From: Sphingobacteriaceae bacterium DW12
GTDB lineage: Bacteria > Bacteroidota > Bacteroidia > Sphingobacteriales > Sphingobacteriaceae
DNA length: 64,000 nucleotides
NCBI GenBank assembly: GCA_000783305.1
Contig: JROE01000002.1
Location: forward strand, 744,001 to 808,000
Direction of reading: 5' to 3'
Below, one piece after another: positions 53,980 through 63,345 of this stretch; position 1 is the stretch's first letter; each line of letters begins with the position of its first letter. The notes under the pieces are model-generated. The model ran no database searches. It had not been told where the DNA came from and saw only the letters and a program-made list of their open reading frames with translations. Both the position numbers and the translations under genes were made by a program.

Positions 53980-56661
53980 TTACTTTTGCTTCTCTAAAAA
54001 GGAAACGAGGGCTGCAAACTCATCAATGGACAATGAATTGGCCAGGCCTGTAGGCATCATGGAGTTGGGCATCTCTTTTCGAGATGCGATATTGCTCTTT
54101 TTGATGGTCGAGACCGATCCGGCAATATCTCTCATCACGACTTTGTCAGCCGTCTCTTGTGTAATAAAGCCCATATAGCTCTTCTTGTCTTTTGTCCCGA
54201 TATATACGGTCGAAAAGCCTTGAGAGATGGACGCATTAGGTTTTAAGATGGATTCGGCAATCTGTTCGCGATTCATGATGGAGCCAATCTGCCCCATAAA
54301 AGGTCCTTTCATTTCCTCGCCTTTCTTGATACTATGACAAGCATAACATCCCTGCTTGGTAAAGAGTGCCTTGCCTTTGACGGGGTCGCCTTTGATTTTG
54401 GCGAGTGCTAACATGATATCTTCTATTGACGTCTTGCCGACTTGGCCTTTTTGATTGGTAATCTTGGCCAAATCCACTTTTTTCTCTTTCCCCTCATTTA
54501 CCGGTGTTTCTTTTTTCACCACATCGAAGGCTGCAATTTCCATCCGGAACTTGGCATTCAAATCGGCAAAGAACTGCCTTTTGGAGGCTCCAGCTTTTGC
54601 GCTCTCGGCTTTCAGGAATTTTTCGATAACCGGAGAAGATTCCCACACGACGCCTTTATAATAAGGGCCGTGCGAATCTGGACGGGTCCCCCACCACCAT
54701 GAAGCATCATAGGCCGCCTCTTGCTTGTACAAACGAGCTAGAGTCACCAATATCTTGTCTTTCATTTTTTGGTCCTTTGTCTTGGTATAGGCGGCAATAA
54801 GCCCATCAACAGCTCGGCCATCATGCATGTAGCGCATGGCCCATAACGCGAGATCGGGACTTTCGGTCCCTAAAAATCCGATACTTGCATTCACCGCATC
54901 CAAACGAACCAAGGCTTTGACCGCCAAATGAGCCGGTATAATAGCCGAATTGGGCACATGATGTGGGCCTTCAACGCCCTTAGCAGGTGCCACAAAGGAA
55001 ACAGGCACCTTGGTCTGCAACAGTGCATTGGCTGCTTCTACGCGACCTAGACGCCCCAAGCCTACCATAGAAGCTGTCTGCACACGTACTGCAGGATCCT
55101 TTAATCCATCGATAAAGGGGTCGATAGGGACCTGGTCCAGACTGCCCATTCGATCGGTCAAGGCGCGCAAGGCGAACTCACGAAGCACATCTTCTGTGGC
55201 GAGCTCGACCAACGCAGGTATTGCCTTTGCCCGCTCGACTTGCGCATAGGTGTAAAGGGCGGCTACGCGGACAGTCAAGTCCAAATTCTTGTCCTTGGCA
55301 ATACTTAATGTTGCAGTGGCAGCTTCATCAACGGGTCTGGCCAAAAGCTCTTGTGATGCATAGAGCCTAGCTGTCGCACTGCCGGATTTCAATAATTTTG
55401 TTAGATCGGTGATGGATGCTTTCTTGGTATTCGGGAATGCCTTATACTGCCAGCCCTTAGGGACAGCACGTACGACGTAGCCCTTATCTGGATTGCCTGA
55501 ATAACCGGCGCCATCCCAAGCAGCCAAATACAACCTACCGGAGCCATCTACGTCCAAATCTGTAATCTGAGGCAATTTGATAAACTCTTCTTCTTTCTGC
55601 AGAAAACTGGGTCCATCTGGAGTGACGTGGTGCAGATACAAATAGCTGCGTCCCCAATCGGCCATCATGGGTACCTTATTATACTTTGCAGGCCAAGTAT
55701 CTTCATCCATATACAATGATCCTGTACCAGATCCCCCTCCTAGCATGGCCAAGGCGGGGATAATCTCTTCTGTAAAATTTTGAAACAATAAGGGGTAGCC
55801 ATACTCCCCAGATTGAATCTGATGAGAGAATCGAATATCCCAACCGCCACCGTCATTGGTATTGTCACGGGTAAAAATATTCATATAGGGGTCGATGGCT
55901 ACGTCATAGATATTGCGCAAACCATGGGTATAGACCTCTAACTCCTTACCATCCGGACGCACCCGCAGAATGCCCCCTCCTAACATGGTCAATTTCTTAC
56001 CATCGATACCGGAGGCATTGTGAAATCCGAAGTCGCCGACAGCAATGTAGATCCACCCGTCAATCCCCATTCGAATACCATTGGTAGCATGATCTGTACC
56101 TCGTTCTTGGATGTACTTGGTATTGCTCAATCCGACAACTAGTGGCTTGGCCGCGCCATCAGCAATACCGTCTTGATCTTTATCTTCAAAAACGACCAAA
56201 TCCATCCCGGTAGCTTTTCCGCTTGCAGCATCGAAAGTGGTATGTAAGACAAACACTTGATCGCCCAGGACGAAAATACCGCGAGGATTGTCCACACGCG
56301 CGAAATCGGTATGTGTATCCATCCGTCCATCATTGTCGGTATCGACAAATCGGCGAATAAACCCTTTGCCCATATCTTTCCCTAATGATCCGATCATATC
56401 TACACCAACATACACTTCGCCAGTGGGTGCTACCGCCAGACAGGCGGGACTCGGAGTAAGGTCGGGTCCTGTGAAGGACGTCATCACAAGATCTGCCGGG
56501 GCCCCAGGCAACGTCTTTAGACTATCCTGAACGCGCAATACCGCTGTAGGGGAATACTGTTTGTTATTTGTTGGAACATGATGTTGTGCTGGCTTTTCTA
56601 TATTATTGGCAAATCCTAATAATATAGGAAAGAGAAACAATAGGTTGAGTGTCCTCTTCAT
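53980..56661 (-). CDS. Exported propeller/HEAT/cytochrome c protein (PVC-type dehydrogenase-like)
   Basis: An 893-residue protein with a Sec signal (MKRTLNLLFLFPILLGFANN). The N-terminal 400 residues look like the beta-propeller of the putative membrane-bound dehydrogenase family (TIGR02604-like; TPSPACLAVAPTGEVYVGVD, RFVDTDNDGRMDTHT). Residues of about 420-640 carry HEAT-like helices (LVELATEDVLREFALRALTD, VRVQTASMVGLGRLGRVEAA). The end is a heme-binding domain with CYACH near residue 770 and PFMGQIGSIMNREQIAESIL. It should be a periplasmic or surface heme protein taking electrons from a sugar-type substrate; the substrate is unknown. The upstream ThuA/GSDH gene is similar in style but separated by a terminator. 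Confidence 0.8.
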   Translation of the reverse strand: MKRTLNLLFLFPILLGFANNIEKPAQHHVPTNNKQYSPTAVLRVQDSLKTLPGAPADLVMTSFTGPDLTPSPACLAVAPTGEVYVGVDMIGSLGKDMGKGFIRRFVDTDNDGRMDTHTDFARVDNPRGIFVLGDQVFVLHTTFDAASGKATGMDLVVFEDKDQDGIADGAAKPLVVGLSNTKYIQERGTDHATNGIRMGIDGWIYIAVGDFGFHNASGIDGKKLTMLGGGILRVRPDGKELEVYTHGLRNIYDVAIDPYMNIFTRDNTNDGGGWDIRFSHQIQSGEYGYPLLFQNFTEEIIPALAMLGGGSGTGSLYMDEDTWPAKYNKVPMMADWGRSYLYLHHVTPDGPSFLQKEEEFIKLPQITDLDVDGSGRLYLAAWDGAGYSGNPDKGYVVRAVPKGWQYKAFPNTKKASITDLTKLLKSGSATARLYASQELLARPVDEAATATLSIAKDKNLDLTVRVAALYTYAQVERAKAIPALVELATEDVLREFALRALTDRMGSLDQVPIDPFIDGLKDPAVRVQTASMVGLGRLGRVEAANALLQTKVPVSFVAPAKGVEGPHHVPNSAIIPAHLAVKALVRLDAVNASIGFLGTESPDLALWAMRYMHDGRAVDGLIAAYTKTKDQKMKDKILVTLARLYKQEAAYDASWWWGTRPDSHGPYYKGVVWESSPVIEKFLKAESAKAGASKRQFFADLNAKFRMEIAAFDVVKKETPVNEGKEKKVDLAKITNQKGQVGKTSIEDIMLALAKIKGDPVKGKALFTKQGCYACHSIKKGEEMKGPFMGQIGSIMNREQIAESILKPNASISQGFSTVYIGTKDKKSYMGFITQETADKVVMRDIAGSVSTIKKSNIASRKEMPNSMMPTGLANSLSIDEFAALVSFLEKQK

Positions 56662-56846
56662 AGTATGGTGTTAAACTGATTAGATTTATCGATTGTACAG
56701 CAAATTACAACTATTAAGCTAAATTCTTACAACAATAGCAAGATTATTACGTATGCTGGCGAGAATTTATTTTTAGAGATCTACTTGTATTGAAAATAGG
56801 GCAACTCATCAGCAATAATTGACTTATTACATCGAAGGTTAAATAA

Positions 56847-56880
56847 AAAAGAGATCATACATTAAGATATGATCTCTTTT
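56847..56880 (-). terminator. Rho-independent terminator after the ThuA/GSDH gene
   Basis: AAAAGAGATCATA (56847-56859) pairs perfectly with TATGATCTCTTTT (56868-56880) with an 8-base loop. On the minus strand a T run follows. It separates the two heme-protein genes into different transcription units. Confidence 0.85.
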
Positions 56881-56909
56881 ACAATGGATTCACTTGATTG
56901 GGCTATCGT

Positions 56910-59396
56910 CTATAAGGACAATATCCAATTGACCATCTCATGTGCATCTTCCTTCTTTAAGGAGGGGTGTGCAGGCATAGCTACCTCGCCCCATACACCA
57001 CTGCCGCCCTTGATGATTTTCTCGGATAGTAGCGATACTGCATCTTTTTTGTCCTTATAGCGCTTGGCTACTTCTTTATAACTCGGGCCGACAGACTTCG
57101 CTTCTGCTGCGTGACAGGCCTTACAGTCTGATGCGAGTATCAAAGCTTCGCCCTTTGGAGTGTCGGTCCCCTCTTTATGTCCCAATGAGCCATCAGCCTT
57201 GTCCATGTCTTTATAGTCGGTATCACCAGCTGCCTTTTTGGCTTCCGTAGACTTACGAGCACGTTGTGAAGCAAGTTCGCCGCCATTATAGTCAATCCGG
57301 GATAAAGCAGCATCGGGATTTTTACTGAACCAACCGCTACCATACTCTAATACATATAACTTGCCATCAGGTCCCAATTCCATATCAATCGGTGAGGCCC
57401 ATTTTACATGTGGCATAAAAGGTTCCATTTTGTCAAAATCACCATTAGGCAACATCGTCACCGCTTTGATCCATCCTCGAATCCAATCATAGATAAATAG
57501 CTTGCCATCATAATAATCCGAGTAGCCGGTTTCTTTGGGGACCATATCCGAATGGTATATGGGGCCGGTCATCGCATTGCGCCCACCCGAACCTACTTGC
57601 GGAAAGTCTGGGGAATCGCCATATGGATACCAAATAAAGGCAGGCTGTGCTGGTGGAAGAGTGCTAATACCGGTATTATTGCGGGAGCTATTGATTGGCT
57701 TTTGGGCATCAAAAGCCTCCCCGCTCTCCCCTGTCTGATAATTATAAGGGTGGTAAGCATAATTGTTACCGACGAAAAATGGCCATCCAAAGAAACCTGC
57801 CGCACGGGCTTGATTCACTTCATCATAGCCTTTGGGGCCTCTGCCCAAACTATCTGTATTGGCATCAGGGCCAACCTCTCCCCAATATAGAAAATCGGTC
57901 TTCTTGTCAATGGAGATACGGTATGGATTTCGATTGCCCATGACATAAATCTCGGGCTTGGTATTCGCCTGTCCCTTTGCAAATAAATTACCTTTTGGAA
58001 TCGAATAGGAGCCATCCTTATTCATTTTGATCCGCAATATTTTACCCCGTAAGTCATTCGTATTCCCAGCACTCCGAGCGGCGTCATACTGCTCATGTCC
58101 GGGACGATCGTCCCGAGGAGAGTAGCCATTGCTCACGAATTGCTGGCCTTTTTCGTCGAATGGTGTCGAATTGTCACCTGTCGATACATACAGATTCCTG
58201 TCTTTACCAAAAGTGAGGGAACCACCTGTGTGGCAACAAATATTACGTTGGGAATAAAATTGAAGTACAATCTTCTCGGATGCAAGATTCAGCTTATTGT
58301 CTGTAAACTCAAACCGGGATAAGCGATTAACAGAGGTATCTTTGGGGCTATAAAAAGCATAGATGTAATGATTTTTCTCGAAATCAGGATCTAAGGTAAG
58401 CCCCATAAATCCTTCCTCTGCATTCACATTAGGCACTTCGGTCTTATGATAGACATCCAAAAGGCCGACCTGCTCTACTTTTTTCGTCGTTTGATTATAC
58501 AACAGCAACTCGCCGCGACGTTGTGCAACCAAAATATCCAGGTTGGGCAGGATAGCCATTTCTGTGGGTTCAGAGAATTCGCCTACACCAAGCGACACTT
58601 TCGTAAATCTTTCTTCTTCTGGAACCCGTTTTGTTTTAGCTTTATTGTAGTCCAACTCGTAATTGCTTCCGATGGCATATTCGATGCCACCCAATAAATG
58701 TTTCAGAAATAGCGAATCTGTATAATCCTCTTCTTGATGTCCTAATCCAGTATAAAAAGAACGCCCACCGTCAAAATCATGGTACCAAGCCATAGGCGTT
58801 TCGGTCATTTGCCCGGGGTTGGCGTAGACATTCTTATCGATAGTCATCAGTATACGGATAGGTTGGTACAATTTTTTAAAGACATACCATTCATCGGTAT
58901 GTAACCAAGTATCCGGTAAGGGCTTTGTCGCGGGATGCTTGTTGTCCACTATCGTCAATTCGCCTTCCTTGACCTCGGGATGGGTAGCAAAATACCCGCC
59001 CACCAGTCGTCCATACCATCCCCAATCGTATTCGGCATCGGCTGCCCCATGTATCCCGACAAAACCTCCGCCGGCTTGGATATAACGCTCAAAATCGGCT
59101 TCCTGATAATGATTCAACAGATCTCCCGTTGTATTGAGGAAAATGACTGCTGAGTAATGCTTTAGTGAATCCTCGGTAATCCAATCTGCATTGGTAGTCG
59201 TATCCACGTCAAAGTTGTTATCGAGTCCCAATTTCTGAAGGGCTGTATTCCCTTTTTCAATGGAATTGTGATGAAAACCTGCGGTTTTACTAAATACCAA
59301 GACACGAGGTTTGCCTGGTCGCTTTTTATTGCAAGAACTTAGAACCGATACCAAAATCAGTAAAAGAAAAAGCTTTGATAAAATTGCTTTAATCAT
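56910..59396 (-). CDS. ThuA - glucose/sorbosone dehydrogenase-like - cytochrome c lipoprotein
   Basis: An 828-residue three-domain lipoprotein (SSC lipobox, Cys about 22). Residues of about 31-240 are a ThuA domain (RVLVFSKTAGFHHNSIEKG, GGGFVGIHGAADAEYDWGWY). Residues of about 250-665 are a PQQ-dependent sugar dehydrogenase-like propeller (GSDH: FMGLTLDPDFEKNHYIYAFY, YVSTGDNSTPFDE, RGKILRIKMNKDGSY, YGSGWFSKNPDAALSRIDYN). The C-terminal 70 residues form a cytochrome c with CKACH near residue 758 and a possible axial Met in VAMPAHPSL. Some relatives carry an extra PKD or CBM domain before the cytochrome, which is missing here. It probably oxidises a sugar or sugar derivative and passes electrons through its own heme. 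Confidence 0.85.
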   Translation of the reverse strand: MIKAILSKLFLLLILVSVLSSCNKKRPGKPRVLVFSKTAGFHHNSIEKGNTALQKLGLDNNFDVDTTTNADWITEDSLKHYSAVIFLNTTGDLLNHYQEADFERYIQAGGGFVGIHGAADAEYDWGWYGRLVGGYFATHPEVKEGELTIVDNKHPATKPLPDTWLHTDEWYVFKKLYQPIRILMTIDKNVYANPGQMTETPMAWYHDFDGGRSFYTGLGHQEEDYTDSLFLKHLLGGIEYAIGSNYELDYNKAKTKRVPEEERFTKVSLGVGEFSEPTEMAILPNLDILVAQRRGELLLYNQTTKKVEQVGLLDVYHKTEVPNVNAEEGFMGLTLDPDFEKNHYIYAFYSPKDTSVNRLSRFEFTDNKLNLASEKIVLQFYSQRNICCHTGGSLTFGKDRNLYVSTGDNSTPFDEKGQQFVSNGYSPRDDRPGHEQYDAARSAGNTNDLRGKILRIKMNKDGSYSIPKGNLFAKGQANTKPEIYVMGNRNPYRISIDKKTDFLYWGEVGPDANTDSLGRGPKGYDEVNQARAAGFFGWPFFVGNNYAYHPYNYQTGESGEAFDAQKPINSSRNNTGISTLPPAQPAFIWYPYGDSPDFPQVGSGGRNAMTGPIYHSDMVPKETGYSDYYDGKLFIYDWIRGWIKAVTMLPNGDFDKMEPFMPHVKWASPIDMELGPDGKLYVLEYGSGWFSKNPDAALSRIDYNGGELASQRARKSTEAKKAAGDTDYKDMDKADGSLGHKEGTDTPKGEALILASDCKACHAAEAKSVGPSYKEVAKRYKDKKDAVSLLSEKIIKGGSGVWGEVAMPAHPSLKKEDAHEMVNWILSL

Positions 59397-59803
59397 AATT
59401 TTTATACTCCTATCGTTGTACTATTTAGGTTGTTATTTTGGATTTAAAGATGCCATTATAATTCCATCCAAACTAATTCTATTTTACCCAAAATGTATAT
59501 TCTCTTGGCAGCTCGTTTTTAGGACAGGGAGAGATGGAAATCTTCAGCAGAGCTATCGTGGCGAAAGCATAAAAAACATGGTTTAAAACTTGTAACAGCT
59601 TCGTTATATAGCTTAACGCTTTCTTGATGAGAATATTCGACTACTTATCACATCCACACTGACCTGTATTAATCGATCGTGTAGAGTCCTTTTGAAAACA
59701 TTGGATAGGCAGCAAGTGGTCGAGTGTGTGCTAGACGGCTGGAGTGGATAATTCCTATGCACAACTTTAAGGAATCAAATCTTCATCCGGTTAAATATAT
59801 CTA

Positions 59804-60406
59804 TCACAGGTGATGTTGCTCCTTGTACCAGTCAATAGCATGCTGTTCCTCCAGCTTGATAAAGTCGTTCTTCGATGCATTGTATTCGTTTCCGTCGCTC
59901 CATTCTTGCATGCTCAGGTGCGCTTTCAATGCCTGATATTGCGCTTTAATAAGGGGATGCACCCGAAGGTAGTCCCTAAAGGCAATATGCCTGATCCAAT
60001 GTTCGGAATTGTAGGATAGGATGTGTACATGTGCTAAGCGACAATTGTGCTCCTCCGTACTTTTCGGAATGTGGGCTTCTTCCGAGATAATAGGTGCTAT
60101 CGCAAGAACCTCAGGTGATACGCGATGCTTAACAAAAAATCGCCTGTAGGGCATCAGGCTATTGTATACCTGATAGTAGACGTATCCTTTGTCGGTGAGG
60201 GGCGCGATTGTTTTCTCCAATGCCTCTTCATCTCGCACCCCAATCAATATATCGATGATAGGTTTGGCGGATAGGCCTTCGACAGCTGTACTACCGATGT
60301 GTTCGATAATTGGATCTACTATCCCTATCGCATCCAAGAGTGCGGTCTTTATTGCTTCAAAGTGACTTGACCAGCACGGATTGTAATCTTCAAATTTGAG
60401 TTTCAT
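59804..60406 (-). CDS. GrpB family protein (nucleotidyltransferase fold)
   Basis: A 200-residue GrpB/UPF0157 protein. Family marks are YNPCWSSHFEAIKTALLDAIG at the start, the IEHIGSTAVEGLSAKPIIDI segment (the GS...D pattern of the nucleotidyltransferase fold) and the RVHPLIKAQYQALKAHL helix near the end. No activity is firmly assigned to the family in bacteria. It is a stand-alone gene. The gap 59397-59803 between it and the ThuA/GSDH gene shows no gene or clear structure. Confidence 0.88.
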   Translation of the reverse strand: MKLKFEDYNPCWSSHFEAIKTALLDAIGIVDPIIEHIGSTAVEGLSAKPIIDILIGVRDEEALEKTIAPLTDKGYVYYQVYNSLMPYRRFFVKHRVSPEVLAIAPIISEEAHIPKSTEEHNCRLAHVHILSYNSEHWIRHIAFRDYLRVHPLIKAQYQALKAHLSMQEWSDGNEYNASKNDFIKLEEQHAIDWYKEQHHL

Positions 60407-60651
60407 CTCTTTGACTTCTATTGCTATTCATCCCTAAACTTGTATAAACCCTAGCTCCGAATATAGAAAATAAAAAGACTTCCCCACGACGGAAAACAAA
60501 AAAAACGCAATCATGCCCTGCCACAGCATCTGATATCATCTCCTAAATCCTATCCTTATCAATCTCAATGACCACAATCTGGATAGTTAAATTCTAATGG
60601 TGACTATTGGCCTATCGCTTCAGATTTTCATTTGCAAAAACACTGGGATTA

Positions 60652-60663
60652 AACTATATAGTT
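60652..60663. promoter_or_regulatory. Short palindrome upstream of the six-hairpin glycosidase promoter
   Basis: AACTATATAGTT is a perfect 12-base palindrome about 60 bases before the -33 element of the promoter at 60722-60753. It could bind a dimeric regulator, but so short an AT-rich palindrome may arise by chance. Nothing else is recognised in the gap 60407-60790 apart from the promoter. Confidence 0.25.
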
Positions 60664-60721
60664 AAATGAATATACCACCCTTTCAACCAGGCGTTTATTC
60701 CTAGAAATATCCTAGTCAAAA

Positions 60722-60753
60722 TTTGGCTATTTACCAGCAGTTCACTACATTTG
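60722..60753 (+). promoter_or_regulatory. Bacteroidota-type sigma-ABfr promoter
   Basis: TTTG at 60722-60725 and TACATTTG at 60746-60753 are separated by 20 bases, matching the known -33 TTTG and -7 TAnnTTTG consensus of the primary sigma factor of this phylum. Transcription should begin near 60760, which leaves about 30 bases of leader before the ATG at 60791 and excludes the ATG at 60755. Confidence 0.75.
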
Positions 60754-60790
60754 TATGAATGTATATACATATAATATAAACCCAAATACT

Positions 60791-62101
60791 ATGATTAAAT
60801 TGAAACATGCATTAAGCTGTGCAATAGCCCTATCGCTATTGTCATGCGCTAGTAACAAAAGTACAATCGACAAGCAGCTAGCTGATCGAATAAGTCAAGA
60901 CGATCGTCTTCAAAAAATAGAAAAAATGGCTGAAGACTTGGTTTCCACTGGACTGACTGCCGGGGACGGCTATGGTGAAGTATGGATACGTGATTTAAAT
61001 TCATTTATTGAATTAGCGACCAAGGTTAATGGTAAAAAAACTACTGCCGATGCACTGGTGATGTTCTTTAACTTTCAGGGGAAAGATGGAAACATCCCTG
61101 ATGGATACATACCCAAAGATAAGGCGAACATTGGATACAAATATCAAAATTCGGAATTGGCTCCCACGCTACTGGCTCACAAAAACACGGTAGAAACAGA
61201 CCAAGAATCATCCTTGATACAAGCTATAAGTCGCTACGTCAAGTATACTGGAGAGAGAGAATTGCTAGACCGAGTTGTCGATGGAAAAACGGTTATGAAT
61301 CGCATGCATGACGCACTACAATATCTACTCGACCACCGCTACAATAAGCAATATGGTCTACTTTGGGGAGCTACCACTGTAGATTGGGGAGATGTACAGC
61401 CTGAACATCCATGGGGAGTGGAATTAGACAGTTCGTCGCACCCTGCAATTGACATATACGACAATGCAATGTTTGTAATCGCCATCAACGACTACCTCTC
61501 CCTTTTGGATGAAAGTGATAAAACAGCGTATTGGACGACAATAAAGGAAGATATTACAAAAAACACAAAAAAACACTTATGGGATGTGCAACGAAAAAAA
61601 TATAAACCGCATGTCTATCTGGATAAGGGATCTCCATTTCCGGCAAGCCTAGATGAAGATGCAATCTACTATCACGGTGGAACATTTACAGCCATAGAGG
61701 CTGGCTTTTTGACAAAAGAAGAGATAAAAGAAGCTTACGCAACTATGCAAGAAAATGTCAAAAAATCAGGTGCTCCATCAATAGGGCTCACGGTATACCC
61801 GCCATATCCGAATGGAACATTCCTCAACAAAGGTCTGGGAGAATATAGCTACCAAAATGGTGGGGACTGGACATGGTTCGGTGCTCGAATGGTACAACAA
61901 TTGATCAAAAACGAAATGTACCAAGAGGCATATGAATCGCTGGAGCCGATGATGGATTTAGTCTTAAAACATAATGGATTCTATGAGTGGTGGAAAATAG
62001 ATGGGGAACCTGCAGGATCTGGCATGTTTAGGGGGGCAGCGGGGGTCCTATGGAAGAGCGTCAAAATGTTTGAACAGCAAATCAAAGACGATAAAAAATA
62101 A
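60791..62101 (+). CDS. Six-hairpin glycosidase-like lipoprotein, family not assigned
   Basis: About 436 residues with the lipobox LLSC (MIKLKHALSCAIALSLLSC). The start at 60791 is chosen because the promoter lies immediately before and overlaps the alternative ATG at 60755. The body looks like an (alpha/alpha)6 barrel of the six-hairpin glycosidase type: EVWIRDLNSFIELATKV near the start, the GLLWGATTVDWGDV segment, AIDIYDNAMFVIAINDYL, the YQNGGDWTWFGARMVQQL segment and YEWWKIDGEPAGSGMFRGAA at the end. Acidic residues in WIRD, TVDWGD and NGGDW are candidates for catalysis. I cannot place it in a numbered GH family with confidence. It converges with the PUL fragment at the right end and might act on the same glycan. 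Confidence 0.65.
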   Translation: MIKLKHALSCAIALSLLSCASNKSTIDKQLADRISQDDRLQKIEKMAEDLVSTGLTAGDGYGEVWIRDLNSFIELATKVNGKKTTADALVMFFNFQGKDGNIPDGYIPKDKANIGYKYQNSELAPTLLAHKNTVETDQESSLIQAISRYVKYTGERELLDRVVDGKTVMNRMHDALQYLLDHRYNKQYGLLWGATTVDWGDVQPEHPWGVELDSSSHPAIDIYDNAMFVIAINDYLSLLDESDKTAYWTTIKEDITKNTKKHLWDVQRKKYKPHVYLDKGSPFPASLDEDAIYYHGGTFTAIEAGFLTKEEIKEAYATMQENVKKSGAPSIGLTVYPPYPNGTFLNKGLGEYSYQNGGDWTWFGARMVQQLIKNEMYQEAYESLEPMMDLVLKHNGFYEWWKIDGEPAGSGMFRGAAGVLWKSVKMFEQQIKDDKK

Positions 62102-62129
62102 AAGGCCACAATCCCTTGACATGTAAATG

Positions 62130-62165
62130 GACAAGCAGCACAGATATACATCGACGCTGCTTGTC
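62130..62165 (+). terminator. Possible terminator after the six-hairpin glycosidase gene
   Basis: GACAAGCAGC (62130-62139) pairs perfectly with GCTGCTTGTC (62156-62165) across a 16-base loop, 28 bases past the stop. Only a weak T stretch follows, so its strength is doubtful. Confidence 0.5.
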
Positions 62166-62314
62166 TTCATAAGACCAACATCTTCACCTCGTAACGAAAA
62201 TCCCGCTCTTCCAAAGCATCGACTTGACAAGTTGCCAGTCCAAAAAACAAGGACAAATCATTGTAGGGAACAAAACGGGGGCTGCCCCTTCGCCTTTGAA
62301 GTATAGGCACAAAA

Positions 62315-62346
62315 AAATAGAGACCGAATTTCTCCAGTCTCTATTT
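62315..62346 (-). terminator. Rho-independent terminator at the end of the right-hand PUL
   Basis: AAATAGAGAC (62315-62324) pairs perfectly with GTCTCTATTT (62337-62346), with a 12-base loop. On the minus strand seven T, including the stem end, follow. It lies 18 bases past the stop of the LamG-like lipoprotein gene. Confidence 0.8.
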
Positions 62347-62363
62347 CAAATCAAAAGCACCAA

Positions 62364-63320
62364 TTACTTATCTTGCCAATTGATAGCAGTACCCTTTGCC
62401 GTATATTTCCCAGTGCGGTCAAGAATGGAGTTTCCGAGATTCACGTCTAGAGGCCAATGGGCAACCAGGCCTTCACTCCCTAACTCAACCCCATTTTCGT
62501 AATCTCCTTGAACTTGCATAGGCGACCTAACCACATTCCAAATACTAACATCAATAATATTGCCTAACATAAATCGGGAGGTATAACCGGGATTAACGCC
62601 ACTCTGAACGAAAAAATTAGCGGCTACGGCCAAGGGTTTGCCATCACCCTTCAGATTCAGGACGATATCTCCATCCAAATAGGCTATCAAATCCTTGCCG
62701 CTGTAGGTTAAGGACAAATGATACCACTTATCAAGCTGAAGAGGAGCACTATCTAATCCACCTCCCAACCAACCTCCGTTGTTTACATACGCCTCAATTT
62801 TCCCGTCTTTGGTATATCGTAGGATAACCGCTTCAGCTCCATCCAAACCGACCACAAAGATATTACCCAAGGCGTCTGAACCAAAGCTACTAAAGCGCAC
62901 GCTACAAGAAATACTAAACTGTCCCGTAATGTTAAAATCACCAAAGGTTCCATAACGAAAATAGGCTCCCTTACCGTATAACGGTACACCGCTTTTGACA
63001 ACATTGGTATGGAATGTCTCGATAGCCTTGGCCAATATCTCTTCTGCATTGACAATAGCCTCTTCACGAACAGCAGTGGTCAAGATCATCCGAGCCCAGT
63101 CAACTCTGTCTTTCAGAATCTGTTTTGCTCCTGGCGCAAAATCACCTTGCTCGACACCTTCTTCTGAAGTTGACAAGATCAACTCCGCATCAACAATACG
63201 CTCCTCCAAGCGTGTGCCATCTACTATGCCTTCTCTGTCTTTGGAACAAGATAATAGTATCAACATGAAAAACATCAACACATATCTAGACATCGTTCTA
63301 TTCAAAAAAATCGTTTTCAT
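62364..63320 (-). CDS. FIVAR/LamG-like lipoprotein (right-hand PUL)
   Basis: A 318-residue lipoprotein with the lipobox LLSC (Cys about 25). A helical FIVAR-like segment (about 40-115, AEEILAKAIETFHTNVV) precedes a concanavalin A-like jelly-roll (about 120-318: FNITGQFSISCSVRFSSFG, DKWYHLSLTYSGKDLIAYLD, IIDVSIWNVVRSPMQVQ and VAHWPLDVNLGN). It has the same plan as the PUL 3 protein at 37331-38467. It lies 25 bases after a susD gene, so it is probably a surface glycan-binding or accessory protein of that PUL. Confidence 0.78.
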   Translation of the reverse strand: MKTIFLNRTMSRYVLMFFMLILLSCSKDREGIVDGTRLEERIVDAELILSTSEEGVEQGDFAPGAKQILKDRVDWARMILTTAVREEAIVNAEEILAKAIETFHTNVVKSGVPLYGKGAYFRYGTFGDFNITGQFSISCSVRFSSFGSDALGNIFVVGLDGAEAVILRYTKDGKIEAYVNNGGWLGGGLDSAPLQLDKWYHLSLTYSGKDLIAYLDGDIVLNLKGDGKPLAVAANFFVQSGVNPGYTSRFMLGNIIDVSIWNVVRSPMQVQGDYENGVELGSEGLVAHWPLDVNLGNSILDRTGKYTAKGTAINWQDK

Positions 63321-63345
63321 ATATTAAGTTTGTAAAAATAAAAAA

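Noticed and set aside
59397..59803. Possible small gene or regulatory RNA in the gap before the GrpB gene
   Set aside because: I saw no hairpin with a T run, no consensus promoter and no family-like reading frame.
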